Positions 54,405-62,180 of a DNA stretch of 64,000 nucleotides are shown piece after piece. The notes under the pieces were generated by a model, which searched no databases, was not told the DNA's origin, and worked only from the letters and a program-made list of their open reading frames with translations. How positions within the stretch are numbered: the first letter of the stretch is position 1; each line of letters opens with the position of its first letter. The DNA comes from Vibrio breoganii (GTDB lineage: Bacteria > Pseudomonadota > Gammaproteobacteria > Enterobacterales > Vibrionaceae). The stretch spans positions 558,001 to 622,000 of the forward strand of contig NZ_CP016178.1 of assembly GCF_001677275.1 (NCBI RefSeq), given 5' to 3'. Both the position numbers and the translations under genes were made by a program.

Positions 54405-55364
54405 ATGAATCAAGTTTGGGTAACTGGAGATGCCGTCGTCGACCTCATTCCGGAGACTGACGCGACATTATTGAAATGTCCGGGCGGTGCGCCTGCCAAT
54501 GTCGCGGTAGCGATTTCTCGCCTTTTAGGCAAAAGCGCATTTTTCGGCCGAGTGGGTAACGATCCGTTTGGCACTTTTATGGAAGTGACTCTGCAAAAGG
54601 AAGGTGTGGATACCGAGCGTTTGGTGAAGGACCCTGAACAACGCACATCAACCGTGGTGGTTGATCTTGATGACCAAGGCGAGCGCAGTTTTACGTTTAT
54701 GGTTAAGCCAAGTGCCGACCAGTTTATGTCTGTTGAAGATATTCCCGAATTTAAGAAAAACGAGTGGCTACACGTCTGCTCAATCTCTTTGGCTAATGAA
54801 CCAAGCCGAAGCAGCACCTTTGAAGCGATCCGACGCATGAAAGCCGTGGGCGGTTACATCAGCTTCGATCCAAACCTTCGTGATGAAGTGTGGCAAAACC
54901 CATCTGAAATTAAGTCTGTGGTCATGAAGGCGGTCGAGCTGGCTGATGTGGTTAAATTCTCAGAAGAAGAACTGGATTTCTTAACCGATTCAACGTCGAT
55001 GGAACAAGGTTTGGCTAACATTGCAGATCTTAACAACACGCTTGTTCTGGTTACACAGGGCGCGAAAGGCGTTTGGCGAGTATTTGAAGACCAAGGTGTG
55101 TTGATTTCAGGTCGCTCAGTGATGCCAGTGGATACTACAGGCGCAGGCGATGCTTTTGTTGGCGGTTTACTTGCAAAGATTTCTCAACATGAAGATTGGA
55201 ATAATCAACAAGTCGTTGATTCTGCAATCCTATGGGCGAATGGTTGTGGTGCATTGGCAACCACGCAAAAAGGCGCGATGACCGCACTTCCAACGCAAGA
55301 GGCTCTAACTCAGTTTATTCAAAAAGACTCTTCAAATACGAATGCCGTAGAGGGGAGTGTATGA
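54405..55364 (+). CDS. scrK: Fructokinase
   Basis: 319 residues from the ATG at 54405 (MNQVWVTGDAVVDLIPE), with AAGGTAAG upstream. PfkB-family marks: the N-terminal GGAPANVAVAISRLLG motif and the C-terminal DTTGAGDAFVGGLLAKI with the catalytic Asp. It phosphorylates the fructose released from sucrose-6-phosphate by ScrB. Its last four bases overlap the scrB start (ATGA), so translation is coupled. Confidence 0.94.
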   Translation: MNQVWVTGDAVVDLIPETDATLLKCPGGAPANVAVAISRLLGKSAFFGRVGNDPFGTFMEVTLQKEGVDTERLVKDPEQRTSTVVVDLDDQGERSFTFMVKPSADQFMSVEDIPEFKKNEWLHVCSISLANEPSRSSTFEAIRRMKAVGGYISFDPNLRDEVWQNPSEIKSVVMKAVELADVVKFSEEELDFLTDSTSMEQGLANIADLNNTLVLVTQGAKGVWRVFEDQGVLISGRSVMPVDTTGAGDAFVGGLLAKISQHEDWNNQQVVDSAILWANGCGALATTQKGAMTALPTQEALTQFIQKDSSNTNAVEGSV

Positions 55365-56806
55365 GTTTGAACTCGAACTGGACGGTAGAGCAAAGATATC
55401 GTCGTATAGAAGAGATTTCACAAGACAGCATTGATGCGATGGTCAATCTTCGCAAACAAGACGCTGGCTATCCGAGCTACCATATTGCGCCTAAGTTTGG
55501 TCTGCTCAATGATCCGAATGGCCTGTGTTTCTTTAATGGTGAACACCACCTATTTTATCAATGGACTCCAGTTGGCCCAGTCCATGGTATGAAGTACTGG
55601 TACCACCTTTCTACCAAAGACTTCGTTCATTTCGAAGACCACGGCATTGGCCTACACCCAGACCAAGATTACGACTCTCATGGTGTTTACTCTGGCGGTG
55701 CATTGGTTGAAAACGACAATGCATTGTTGTTCTTTACGGGTAACAAGCGCGATGAAAATTGGCTGCGAGTGCCAACTCAATGTTTTGCCAAGATGTCTGC
55801 TGACGGCAAAATAGAAAAGCACGGCGTGGTTATCGAAAACGATCACTACACCGAACATTTCCGCGATCCAAAAGTGTGGAAACAGGGCAACGATTATCTG
55901 ATGGTTGTGGGTGCTCAAACGCCTCAAGAGACTGGCTCAATGGCGCTATATCGCAGCCGAGACTTGATGAATTGGCAGCACAAAGGTCCAATTCAAACTC
56001 GTTACAACGACCTTGGCTATATGTGGGAATGCCCAGATTTCTTTGACATAGACAATCAGTCGGTGATGTTGTTTTCTCCACAAGGTGTGTCTAGCGAAAA
56101 CCCATACGATTTCAAAAACATCTACTCGGTGGCTTATATTGTCGGTGACCGCTTAAATCTAGATTCGGTAGAACTGGAAAACCACCAAAATATCGCACAG
56201 CCAGATTATGGCTTCGATTTCTATGCACCACAGACTTACTTAGATGATAAAGGTCGCCGCATTTTGATTGCTTGGATTGGTCTGCCTGAGATTGATACAC
56301 CATCTAATGAGCATCAGTGGGCGGGCATGTTGTCGTTGCCACGAGAGCTTCACATCCAAGATGGCTATCTGGTGCAATCGACTTTACCTGAATTGAAAGC
56401 GTTGCAAGGCGAAGCTGTCGTGGTTGAGAGCGTTCTTGAACTGGATACAACCGGCTTCATGGTTCAGCTTGAAACGGAAACGGACGAGTTTGAGTTAACG
56501 CTTGCTAACGCTGCGGGTGAGAATATCGTGTTCAGTGCTACAGGTTCTGAGTTCATGCTTGATCGCAGTAAGATGTCTCAACTTTACGCGGAAGAGTTTG
56601 GCTCTGTGAGAAAAGCACCGAGGTTGAGCATCAAGCAAACCATCGAGCTTTATGTCGATAAGTCGGTGGTCGAAATCTTCATAAATGGCGGTAAACATAC
56701 AATGACCAGTCGCTTCTTCATTGATGACTTGAACGCGCTGTCCATTACTGATGGTGTGAAAACTGTTTATCACGCAATGAGCCCAGTTAAAGGACTAGAT
56801 GACTAA
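55361..56806 (+). CDS. scrB: Sucrose-6-phosphate hydrolase
   Basis: 481 residues, GH32 family. Start ATG at 55361 with a strong AGGGGAG site; the frame is open upstream into scrK but not used. Catalytic motifs: GLLNDPNG with nucleophile D51, FRDPKVW with the transition-state Asp, and WECPDFF with the acid/base Glu; a C-terminal beta-sandwich follows. It splits sucrose-6-phosphate into glucose-6-phosphate and fructose in the cytoplasm. Last gene of the operon. Confidence 0.95.
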   Translation: MSLNSNWTVEQRYRRIEEISQDSIDAMVNLRKQDAGYPSYHIAPKFGLLNDPNGLCFFNGEHHLFYQWTPVGPVHGMKYWYHLSTKDFVHFEDHGIGLHPDQDYDSHGVYSGGALVENDNALLFFTGNKRDENWLRVPTQCFAKMSADGKIEKHGVVIENDHYTEHFRDPKVWKQGNDYLMVVGAQTPQETGSMALYRSRDLMNWQHKGPIQTRYNDLGYMWECPDFFDIDNQSVMLFSPQGVSSENPYDFKNIYSVAYIVGDRLNLDSVELENHQNIAQPDYGFDFYAPQTYLDDKGRRILIAWIGLPEIDTPSNEHQWAGMLSLPRELHIQDGYLVQSTLPELKALQGEAVVVESVLELDTTGFMVQLETETDEFELTLANAAGENIVFSATGSEFMLDRSKMSQLYAEEFGSVRKAPRLSIKQTIELYVDKSVVEIFINGGKHTMTSRFFIDDLNALSITDGVKTVYHAMSPVKGLDD

Positions 56807-56818
56807 GTTGTTACAATT

Positions 56819-56846
56819 ATACAAACCACTTTACTCGTGGTTTGTA
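56819..56846 (+). terminator. Putative terminator after scrB
   Basis: TACAAACCAC/GTGGTTTGTA, a perfect 10-bp stem with a 7-nt loop, 12 bp past the scrB stop codon, followed by the weak T stretch TTGTCTT. Confidence 0.65.
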
Positions 56847-56863
56847 TTGTCTTGAAGCATTTC

Positions 56864-56893
56864 TGTAGTGGCCAAGTGAATTGGGCCACTACA
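56864..56893. mobile_element. Solo IS end (IS3-family second type)
   Basis: TGTAGTGGCCAAGTGAATTG followed by GGCCACTACA. The first 26 bases match the inverted repeat of the IS at 33739-34996 and of the fragment at 45310. No transposase sequence adjoins it, so it is a relic end left after deletion. Confidence 0.6.
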
Positions 56894-56950
56894 TTAGAGG
56901 CTTTGCTATACTTCAAGTTATCCGCTAAATGCTAATTTAGCATTTCATAT

Positions 56951-57990
56951 GGCGTTGTTGACTAAATCAGTTGAACCTTTTCTAAATCCTGCGATCTGAT
57001 CCCATGTAGTAGAAGCATGGTGGTGTTATGGGTAAATCGAAGAAGAAGATAGTGAATTGGAGTGAGTATAATGAAGCCTTGTGTAAGCGAGGCTCAGTAA
57101 CGTTTTGGATTGACGACTCAGCCGTTGAAGCGTGGCAATGCAAAAGACACCATGGAAAACGTGGCAGAGGCTTTCAGTTTTCTGATACTGCTATTGAAAC
57201 CGCTTTGATGGTTAAAGGGATATTCTCACTCCCGTTACGTGCGCTTCAAGGTTTTATCGACTCCATTTTTGCCTTGATGAACGTCCCTTTGCGCTCCCCA
57301 AACTACAGCAGTATTAGCAAGCGCTCAAAGACCGTTCAGGTACAATACAAGAACAAATCTAAAGGCTCAGTTCGCCATATTGCTATTGATTCAACAGGTC
57401 TGAAAGTCTTTGGTGAAGGTGAATGGAAAGTTAAAAAGCATGGAGCAGAAAAACGTCGGACTTGGCGTAAACTGCATCTGGCCGTTGATGTTGATACTCA
57501 TGATGTGATTAGCGCAGAAGTCAGCCTCGTCAATGTCGGTGATAGTGAAGCTCTCCCAACATTGCTGAATCCGCTTCGTAGAAAAGTGCATTCTGTATCA
57601 GCAGATGGTGCTTACGACACGAAAAAGTGCCATGAAGTATTGCAGAATAAGGGTTGCAAACCTCTCATACCTCCTCGGAAAAATGCTGGTTATTGGGAAG
57701 AGGGACACCCTCGGAATAAAGTGGTCGATGCACTTAAAAGCGATTCGTTAGCTCAGTGGAAAACTGACTCTGGCTATCACGACCGTTCAATCTCTGAGAC
57801 GGCAATGTCCCGATATAAAGGACTGACTAGCGGAACATTGAGCTTGAGATGTTATAACGCTCAAGTTGGTGAGGCGTTGGCAAATGTCAAGGCGATGAAT
57901 AAAGTCCTAGGGCTAGGTATGCCCATTAGAAGCTAGCTGGCAAGTTCCGTAGGATAGCTACGTCCTTTTCCTGATTTGATCAACAACGCC
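56951..57990 (+). mobile_element. IS5-family (IS903-group-like) insertion sequence, 1040 bp
   Basis: Inverted repeats GGCGTTGTTGACTAAATCAG and, at the other end, GGCGTTGTTGATCAAATCAG. The element is flanked by a perfect 9-bp duplication, ATTTCATAT (56942-56950 and 57991-57999). IR sequence, size and 9-bp duplication are those of the IS903 group. It is intact. Confidence 0.95.
57028..57936 (+). CDS. IS5-family transposase
   Basis: 302 residues. DDE domain with HIAIDSTGLKVFGEGEWKV (first Asp), VHSVSADGAYDTKKCHEVL (second Asp) and ISETAMSRYKGLTSG (Glu; the Y-(2)-R-(3)-E region of IS5/IS4-type enzymes). The N-terminal part (NWSEYNEALCKRGSVTFWIDDSAVEAW) is typical of the IS903 group. Single uninterrupted frame. 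Confidence 0.93.
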   Translation: MGKSKKKIVNWSEYNEALCKRGSVTFWIDDSAVEAWQCKRHHGKRGRGFQFSDTAIETALMVKGIFSLPLRALQGFIDSIFALMNVPLRSPNYSSISKRSKTVQVQYKNKSKGSVRHIAIDSTGLKVFGEGEWKVKKHGAEKRRTWRKLHLAVDVDTHDVISAEVSLVNVGDSEALPTLLNPLRRKVHSVSADGAYDTKKCHEVLQNKGCKPLIPPRKNAGYWEEGHPRNKVVDALKSDSLAQWKTDSGYHDRSISETAMSRYKGLTSGTLSLRCYNAQVGEALANVKAMNKVLGLGMPIRS

Positions 57991-58007
57991 ATTTCATATA
58001 GCACAAA

Positions 58008-58053
58008 ATTGTCCAAAAGCTTCTCAGCGAGTGGTCATCGCTAACTCGGTTCT
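58008..58053 (-). repeat. Intron target repeat, occupied copy (3' exon)
   Basis: On the minus strand the sequence after the intron end reads AGAACCGAGTTAGCGAT, then GCTGAGAAGCTTTTGGACAA. The same arrangement, uninterrupted, is found at 61726-61780. The element can fold back on itself (GAACC...GGTTC). Confidence 0.65.
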
Positions 58054-58823
58054 GTCGGGTGGACGACACTTGTTACCAAGTGCCGTCTCCCTAAGAACCC
58101 AGCGTGCAACTTTCACTGCACTAGGCTCAAGCCTCTTCAAAGGCATCAAATGATACCCAGCAACTTATAAAGCAGTGAGAGCAGGTTCAATCCAAGAATT
58201 ACGAGCTAGCCTTTTGTGTTTCCTCTTTCCCAAGTATTCTTGGTATTGAGGGTCGAAAGGTGTCGCTGCGCTTCGGATCTTCACATGTCTTTCTATCGGC
58301 ACTTTAGCTATTTGGAAAAGATTAAACTGGCAATCCATATCCTTTATCTTCTGCCAACCGTGAAACTGCCATTGGCCTTTTCGGTTGATGAAGTATTTTA
58401 AGGCGATCCAAGTTTTAGATTTTGTTGGATGTCGCCTTTTAGCCCAATGCCATAGCGCTTGAAATAGTTTGTGACCGACATAGCTGAATACCTGCTTGGC
58501 TACGCAGTGGCGATAATAGTTCGACCACCCTCTAAGCTTTGGGTTAATCAGTTTAATAAGGTCGTTCACCGGTAGGGTAACGTGCTTTTTGATGAGTCCG
58601 CGCAAGTTACTTAGGAATGTCAAAGTGTTGGCCTTGCTCGGTTTGATGAGCAGCTTTCCTTTGTACTTCCTATGGTTGAACCCAAGGAAGTCAAAACCGT
58701 CGTTGATGTGAGTAATGTGCGTTTTCTCTTCGGATAACGTTAAGCCTCGTACCCCTAAGAAGTCAGCAATGATGGTCCATTCTTAACGCGATGGACAGCG
58801 CTGCATACGACCTCATGTCGCAC
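58054..58823 (-). mobile_element. Group II intron with large internal deletion
   Basis: Minus strand: the 5' end GTGCGACATGAGGTCGTATG is homologous to the start of the intron at 48498 for about 30 nt, then jumps directly into the C-terminal part of a maturase gene. The 3' part is normal: a 34-nt domain V (58128-58095), domain VI and the end CCGAC. Domains I-III and most of the reverse transcriptase are lost, so it cannot splice. Confidence 0.82.
58165..58782 (-). pseudogene. Group II intron maturase, C-terminal fragment
   Basis: About 205 residues, opening directly after a TAA at the deletion point. The end of the reverse-transcriptase domain (LGVRGLTLSEEKTHITHIND, then FDFLGFNHRKY) and the X/maturase domain (INPKLRGWSNYYRHCVAKQVF, WHWAKRRHPTKSKTWIALKYF) are present; the polymerase core with YADD is gone. 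Not functional as a reverse transcriptase; whether the X domain alone is made is unknown, and it has no obvious start signals. Confidence 0.85.
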
Positions 58824-58938
58824 GCCCCGTTATCTTTTAGTTAAATCTATCAACAGAATAAACCAAGCCACGTGATAACTTAGTTTTTCTAATCTGAATT
58901 ATGTCAGCAGCCACCGTCCAATATTTGAATCGTTTTAC

Positions 58939-60507
58939 TTAGAACTCAAAATCTTCCCACAATTTTCGAACTGAGCTATTAGGGTCATTGACCTGTTTCG
59001 ATTTAACATCAAATTGCATTGTTGGTCGTTCCGCTAAGTTGTATGGAGACCAATCAGCTTTGCTTGTCTTGATGAATGTAAGCCATTGGCTATGCATGGT
59101 GTTAATAAGTTCAATCGGAGGTTGTGAGCCGACAAATCTTTTTGCTTGTTCATTGTCAGTGGTATTAAATACAAAAGGCACGTCAACAAAGTGTGCGGCT
59201 CCTAAATGACCATCAAATGCAGGTGACATCCAAGAAAAGTTATAATGCCAAACTTTGTTGTCGTTTTTAGTTAACTGTTGAGCAATGTGAAGTGCTGGCA
59301 TTCTAAACGTAAAATCAGATTGGATGTCGGCAAAAGTGTCTCCAATAGTTTTTCCATTGTCTTTTGTTGAATACACATCAGCAGGGCGGCCTTCCAGTGA
59401 CAAGTCAGACAATAGTAGCGACTTCGTTTTTTCGGTCGTATTGTTTACGGCATCACTTGGTACAAGGTACAGTCGTGACTCTTGATCGGTGCTACCAACG
59501 ATGACCGGAATAGAAGGAGAAGCTTTAGTGAGATCTTTCATTGGAGACTCGACAATGATATCGCCATCAACAACGGGCAAAAATGCGGTGCCTCCCCATG
59601 ATATCATTCCCCATTTGTTGCGATCTTGTATCGTATAACCCATATCAATAACGTTCTTAACTAATTCAGGAAATGGAATGGTCGATAAGCCTTTAACGGT
59701 GGCTGGAATATTCAGTTTTTTGGTATAGCTTTGTGTGATTTGCTGAGCTTCTTTCTGAGTTAAAAATGCCATTGGAGGACTTTGCATAATAGCTTTCTGG
59801 AATAGGCCTTCTGCTTTTTCGGTACCCAATAAAATGGCAACACTTTCTGCCCCAGCAGATTGACCTGCAACAGTAACTTGGCTAGGGTCTCCACCAAAAT
59901 CTTCGATGTTATTTTGTACCCACTCAAGAGCCATGATCTGATCAAGAATGCCGCGATTATCCGGTGCGCCCTCAAGGTGCATAAAACCATCAACGCCTAC
60001 ACGATAATTGATCGTTACAACAATCACGTCATTCTGAGCAAAGCTTGTTCCGTCGTAGGCTAACTCTGCCGCATCTTCTCGGATGAATGCGCCGCCAGGG
60101 ATCCACACCATGACTGGCAGTTTTTTATTTGATGCCTTGTTGTTGGTAGCTACTGCGCTCGTAGGTGTCCAAATGTTCAGAGTTAGATCATCGGGAGCCC
60201 CCACCAAGGTGGTGTTTTTATCTCGGCTAGGCTGTGGGACCGGTTGACCTGCTTTTGTTGCATCTAATACTCCGCTCCAAGTTTCGTATGCTTGCGGTGC
60301 TCGAAATCGGCGATCTGCCGTAAAAGGGTTTTTTGCATATGGGACGTCATAAAATGTGGCTACGCCATCATGGTTGTTTCCCATAAGTTTACCAGACTTA
60401 ATGATTGCTACCGTTGAGTTTTCAGCATTTTGAGTATGGGCAAATAGTGTATTACTTTGAATTAAACCTGCACTGAGGCATGCGACTAGTACCATTGTTT
60501 TTTTCAT
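58939..60507 (-). CDS. Secreted type B carboxylesterase
   Basis: 522 residues from the ATG at 60507 (MKKTMVLVACLSAGLIQSNT, a signal peptide); the open frame extends 25 codons further without a better start. Alpha/beta hydrolase of the carboxylesterase/cholinesterase type: LTLNIWTP, VMVWIPGGAFIREDA for the oxyanion hole, ALEWVQNNIEDFGGDPSQVTVAGQSAGAES with nucleophile S217, and a C-terminal HFVDVPFVFN with the catalytic His. Substrate unknown. A LysR gene starts divergently 109 bp away and is the probable regulator. Confidence 0.9.
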   Translation of the reverse strand: MKKTMVLVACLSAGLIQSNTLFAHTQNAENSTVAIIKSGKLMGNNHDGVATFYDVPYAKNPFTADRRFRAPQAYETWSGVLDATKAGQPVPQPSRDKNTTLVGAPDDLTLNIWTPTSAVATNNKASNKKLPVMVWIPGGAFIREDAAELAYDGTSFAQNDVIVVTINYRVGVDGFMHLEGAPDNRGILDQIMALEWVQNNIEDFGGDPSQVTVAGQSAGAESVAILLGTEKAEGLFQKAIMQSPPMAFLTQKEAQQITQSYTKKLNIPATVKGLSTIPFPELVKNVIDMGYTIQDRNKWGMISWGGTAFLPVVDGDIIVESPMKDLTKASPSIPVIVGSTDQESRLYLVPSDAVNNTTEKTKSLLLSDLSLEGRPADVYSTKDNGKTIGDTFADIQSDFTFRMPALHIAQQLTKNDNKVWHYNFSWMSPAFDGHLGAAHFVDVPFVFNTTDNEQAKRFVGSQPPIELINTMHSQWLTFIKTSKADWSPYNLAERPTMQFDVKSKQVNDPNSSVRKLWEDFEF

Positions 60508-60616
60508 TTCATTCGGCTCGGTATTGGAATAGAAGGTCAGTATAAAACCTAGTTTAAAGTTGATATATATGCTATACGTCAATAGATTGTTGCATAAATC
60601 GAACTATTGAGGGTGT

Positions 60617-61540
60617 ATGGATAGAATTGTTTCAATGGAAGTTTTCGTTTCTACTGTCGATCTAGGAAGCCTGACGGCAGCATCTGAGGCTTTAGGAATG
60701 TCACGATCCATGGCGACTAGGCATATAACCGCGTTGGAAAAGTCTTTAGGTGTATGTTTACTATATCGCTCAACAAGAAGCTTAGGTATCACTAACGCCG
60801 GTCGTGATTTATTGCCTTTCTGCCAGAATATTTTAGAGCAGAATGCCCAACTATATAGCTTAGCCCAAGAGCAGCACTCTCAACCTAAAGGAAGAATTTC
60901 ACTGGTTACTAGCATTTCGTTTGGTCAGGGTTATCTTGCCCAAGCTATTGAACAATTCATGCTTAAGTACCCTGACATAGAAGTCGATCTCACGCTGTCG
61001 AATCAGTCACTGGATTTGATAAAACATGGGGTTGATATGGCAATCGAGTTGAGTAATGACCTGCCCGAATCTTTAATTGGAAAGAAATTGGCTGATTGTC
61101 CATCGGTGGTTTGCGCTTCCCCTCAATATCTAGCAGAACATGGGGCTCCTTTATCTCCCGAAGATTTACTCGATCACAATTGCTTGATCCACAAACGAAT
61201 AGGCAATGATTGGCTGTTTGTTTCTAAAGTCGGTTCTAAATCTGCTCAGCCTATTAATGTAACGGTCACAAGTAACTACTCTGTAAATGATAGTTCCATA
61301 CTTCTTAATGCAGCGATTAATGGCAAAGGTATAGCGTGTTTACCTCTGCCTTTTATTGCAATCGACATACAAGCAGGGACTTTGACTATCTTGTTGAAAG
61401 ACTTTGAAGTCAATCCAATTGGCATATGGGCTCTGTATCCTTCAAGGCAATATCAACCCAAACTACATCGACACTTGTTGGACTTTTTGCAAGAAGATTT
61501 ATCAATTAAGCATGATCATATGCGAAATATTGATTCATGA
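60617..61540 (+). CDS. LysR-family transcriptional regulator
   Basis: 307 residues. HTH at the N-terminus (MEVFVSTVDLGSLTAASEALGMSRSMATRHITALEKSLGV), then the effector domain (GRISLVTSISFGQGYLAQAIEQFM, VDMAIELSNDLPESLIGKKL). This matches the CrgA/YhjC-like branch by general look. It is divergent from the esterase gene and probably controls it. GAGGG precedes the ATG. Confidence 0.9.
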   Translation: MDRIVSMEVFVSTVDLGSLTAASEALGMSRSMATRHITALEKSLGVCLLYRSTRSLGITNAGRDLLPFCQNILEQNAQLYSLAQEQHSQPKGRISLVTSISFGQGYLAQAIEQFMLKYPDIEVDLTLSNQSLDLIKHGVDMAIELSNDLPESLIGKKLADCPSVVCASPQYLAEHGAPLSPEDLLDHNCLIHKRIGNDWLFVSKVGSKSAQPINVTVTSNYSVNDSSILLNAAINGKGIACLPLPFIAIDIQAGTLTILLKDFEVNPIGIWALYPSRQYQPKLHRHLLDFLQEDLSIKHDHMRNIDS

Positions 61541-62180
61541 AGCTATGTTGGTAATGAAACCAAGCAATAATGTATCCTACCTAATCGGTTAGTTACTTCT
61601 AAAGTTTTCGTAATATCAACATGTAATGAATGAGTTAATTTGGACTGCTGCATAATTGCTGCCCGTAGAGTTGCGATACTAGAAGTTATGTGAAAGTTCA
61701 GCGTGTCTGATGGTTCGTAACTCAGAATTGTCCAGAACCTTCTCAGCTCGATAATCGCTAACAAGGTTCTGCCCCGAAACGTGTTAGCAACAGGTAAGAA
61801 ATCCTTACCTGTTGACTCATCTTTGCCCCATTTCGAGTTTCCACAACAATCTTGCGATCTTCCTTAGCAGTAAATAGCCCTAACTTTCCTGATGGTCCAT
61901 AGCGCAAAAGGCTTTCCCAGAACAAATGAAAAACTCAACTCGTTTGGGGCTGAGTATAAGCAACTTTCTTGTACAAACTGACACTCGAAAATATTCGTAA
62001 ATTTTTCACACTCAAAAGGGGAACAGGGAAAAGCTTGCAGGTAGCTGATTTGCTTGCAAGAACATTGGTATATTGAAGAAAAAGCACAGTTTTGTCAGGA
62101 TGTAACCCCTAGAATGGCACTTTATACAACTTGCTGCACCTGTGGTGAGCTTAGAGATTGAGCTTTGTAAGGGATTTAAT
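61541..62180. other. 640-bp region without a gene; repeat and hairpin
   Basis: It holds the unoccupied intron-target repeat (61726-61780) and a hairpin AACAGGTAAG/CTTACCTGTT (61789-61813). Nothing else is recognised. It must also contain the promoter of the ATPase gene at 62181. Short frames in both directions have no family resemblance. A 15-codon frame at 62114 with three Cys is too short to call. Confidence 0.5.
61726..61780 (-). repeat. Unoccupied group II intron target repeat
   Basis: On the minus strand CGGGGC-AGAACC is followed by TTGTTAGCGATTATCGAGCT. It equals the two exon junctions of the intron at 58054-58823 (CGGGGC before the intron, AGAACC after it) joined together. It contains its own palindrome (CAGAACCTT...AAGGTTCTG). 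Confidence 0.7.

Noticed and set aside
61726..61813. Integron attC site
   Set aside because: The palindrome lacks the RYYYAAC/GTTRRRY core boxes, no cassette array or integrase is present, and the sequence is better explained as the intron target repeat.
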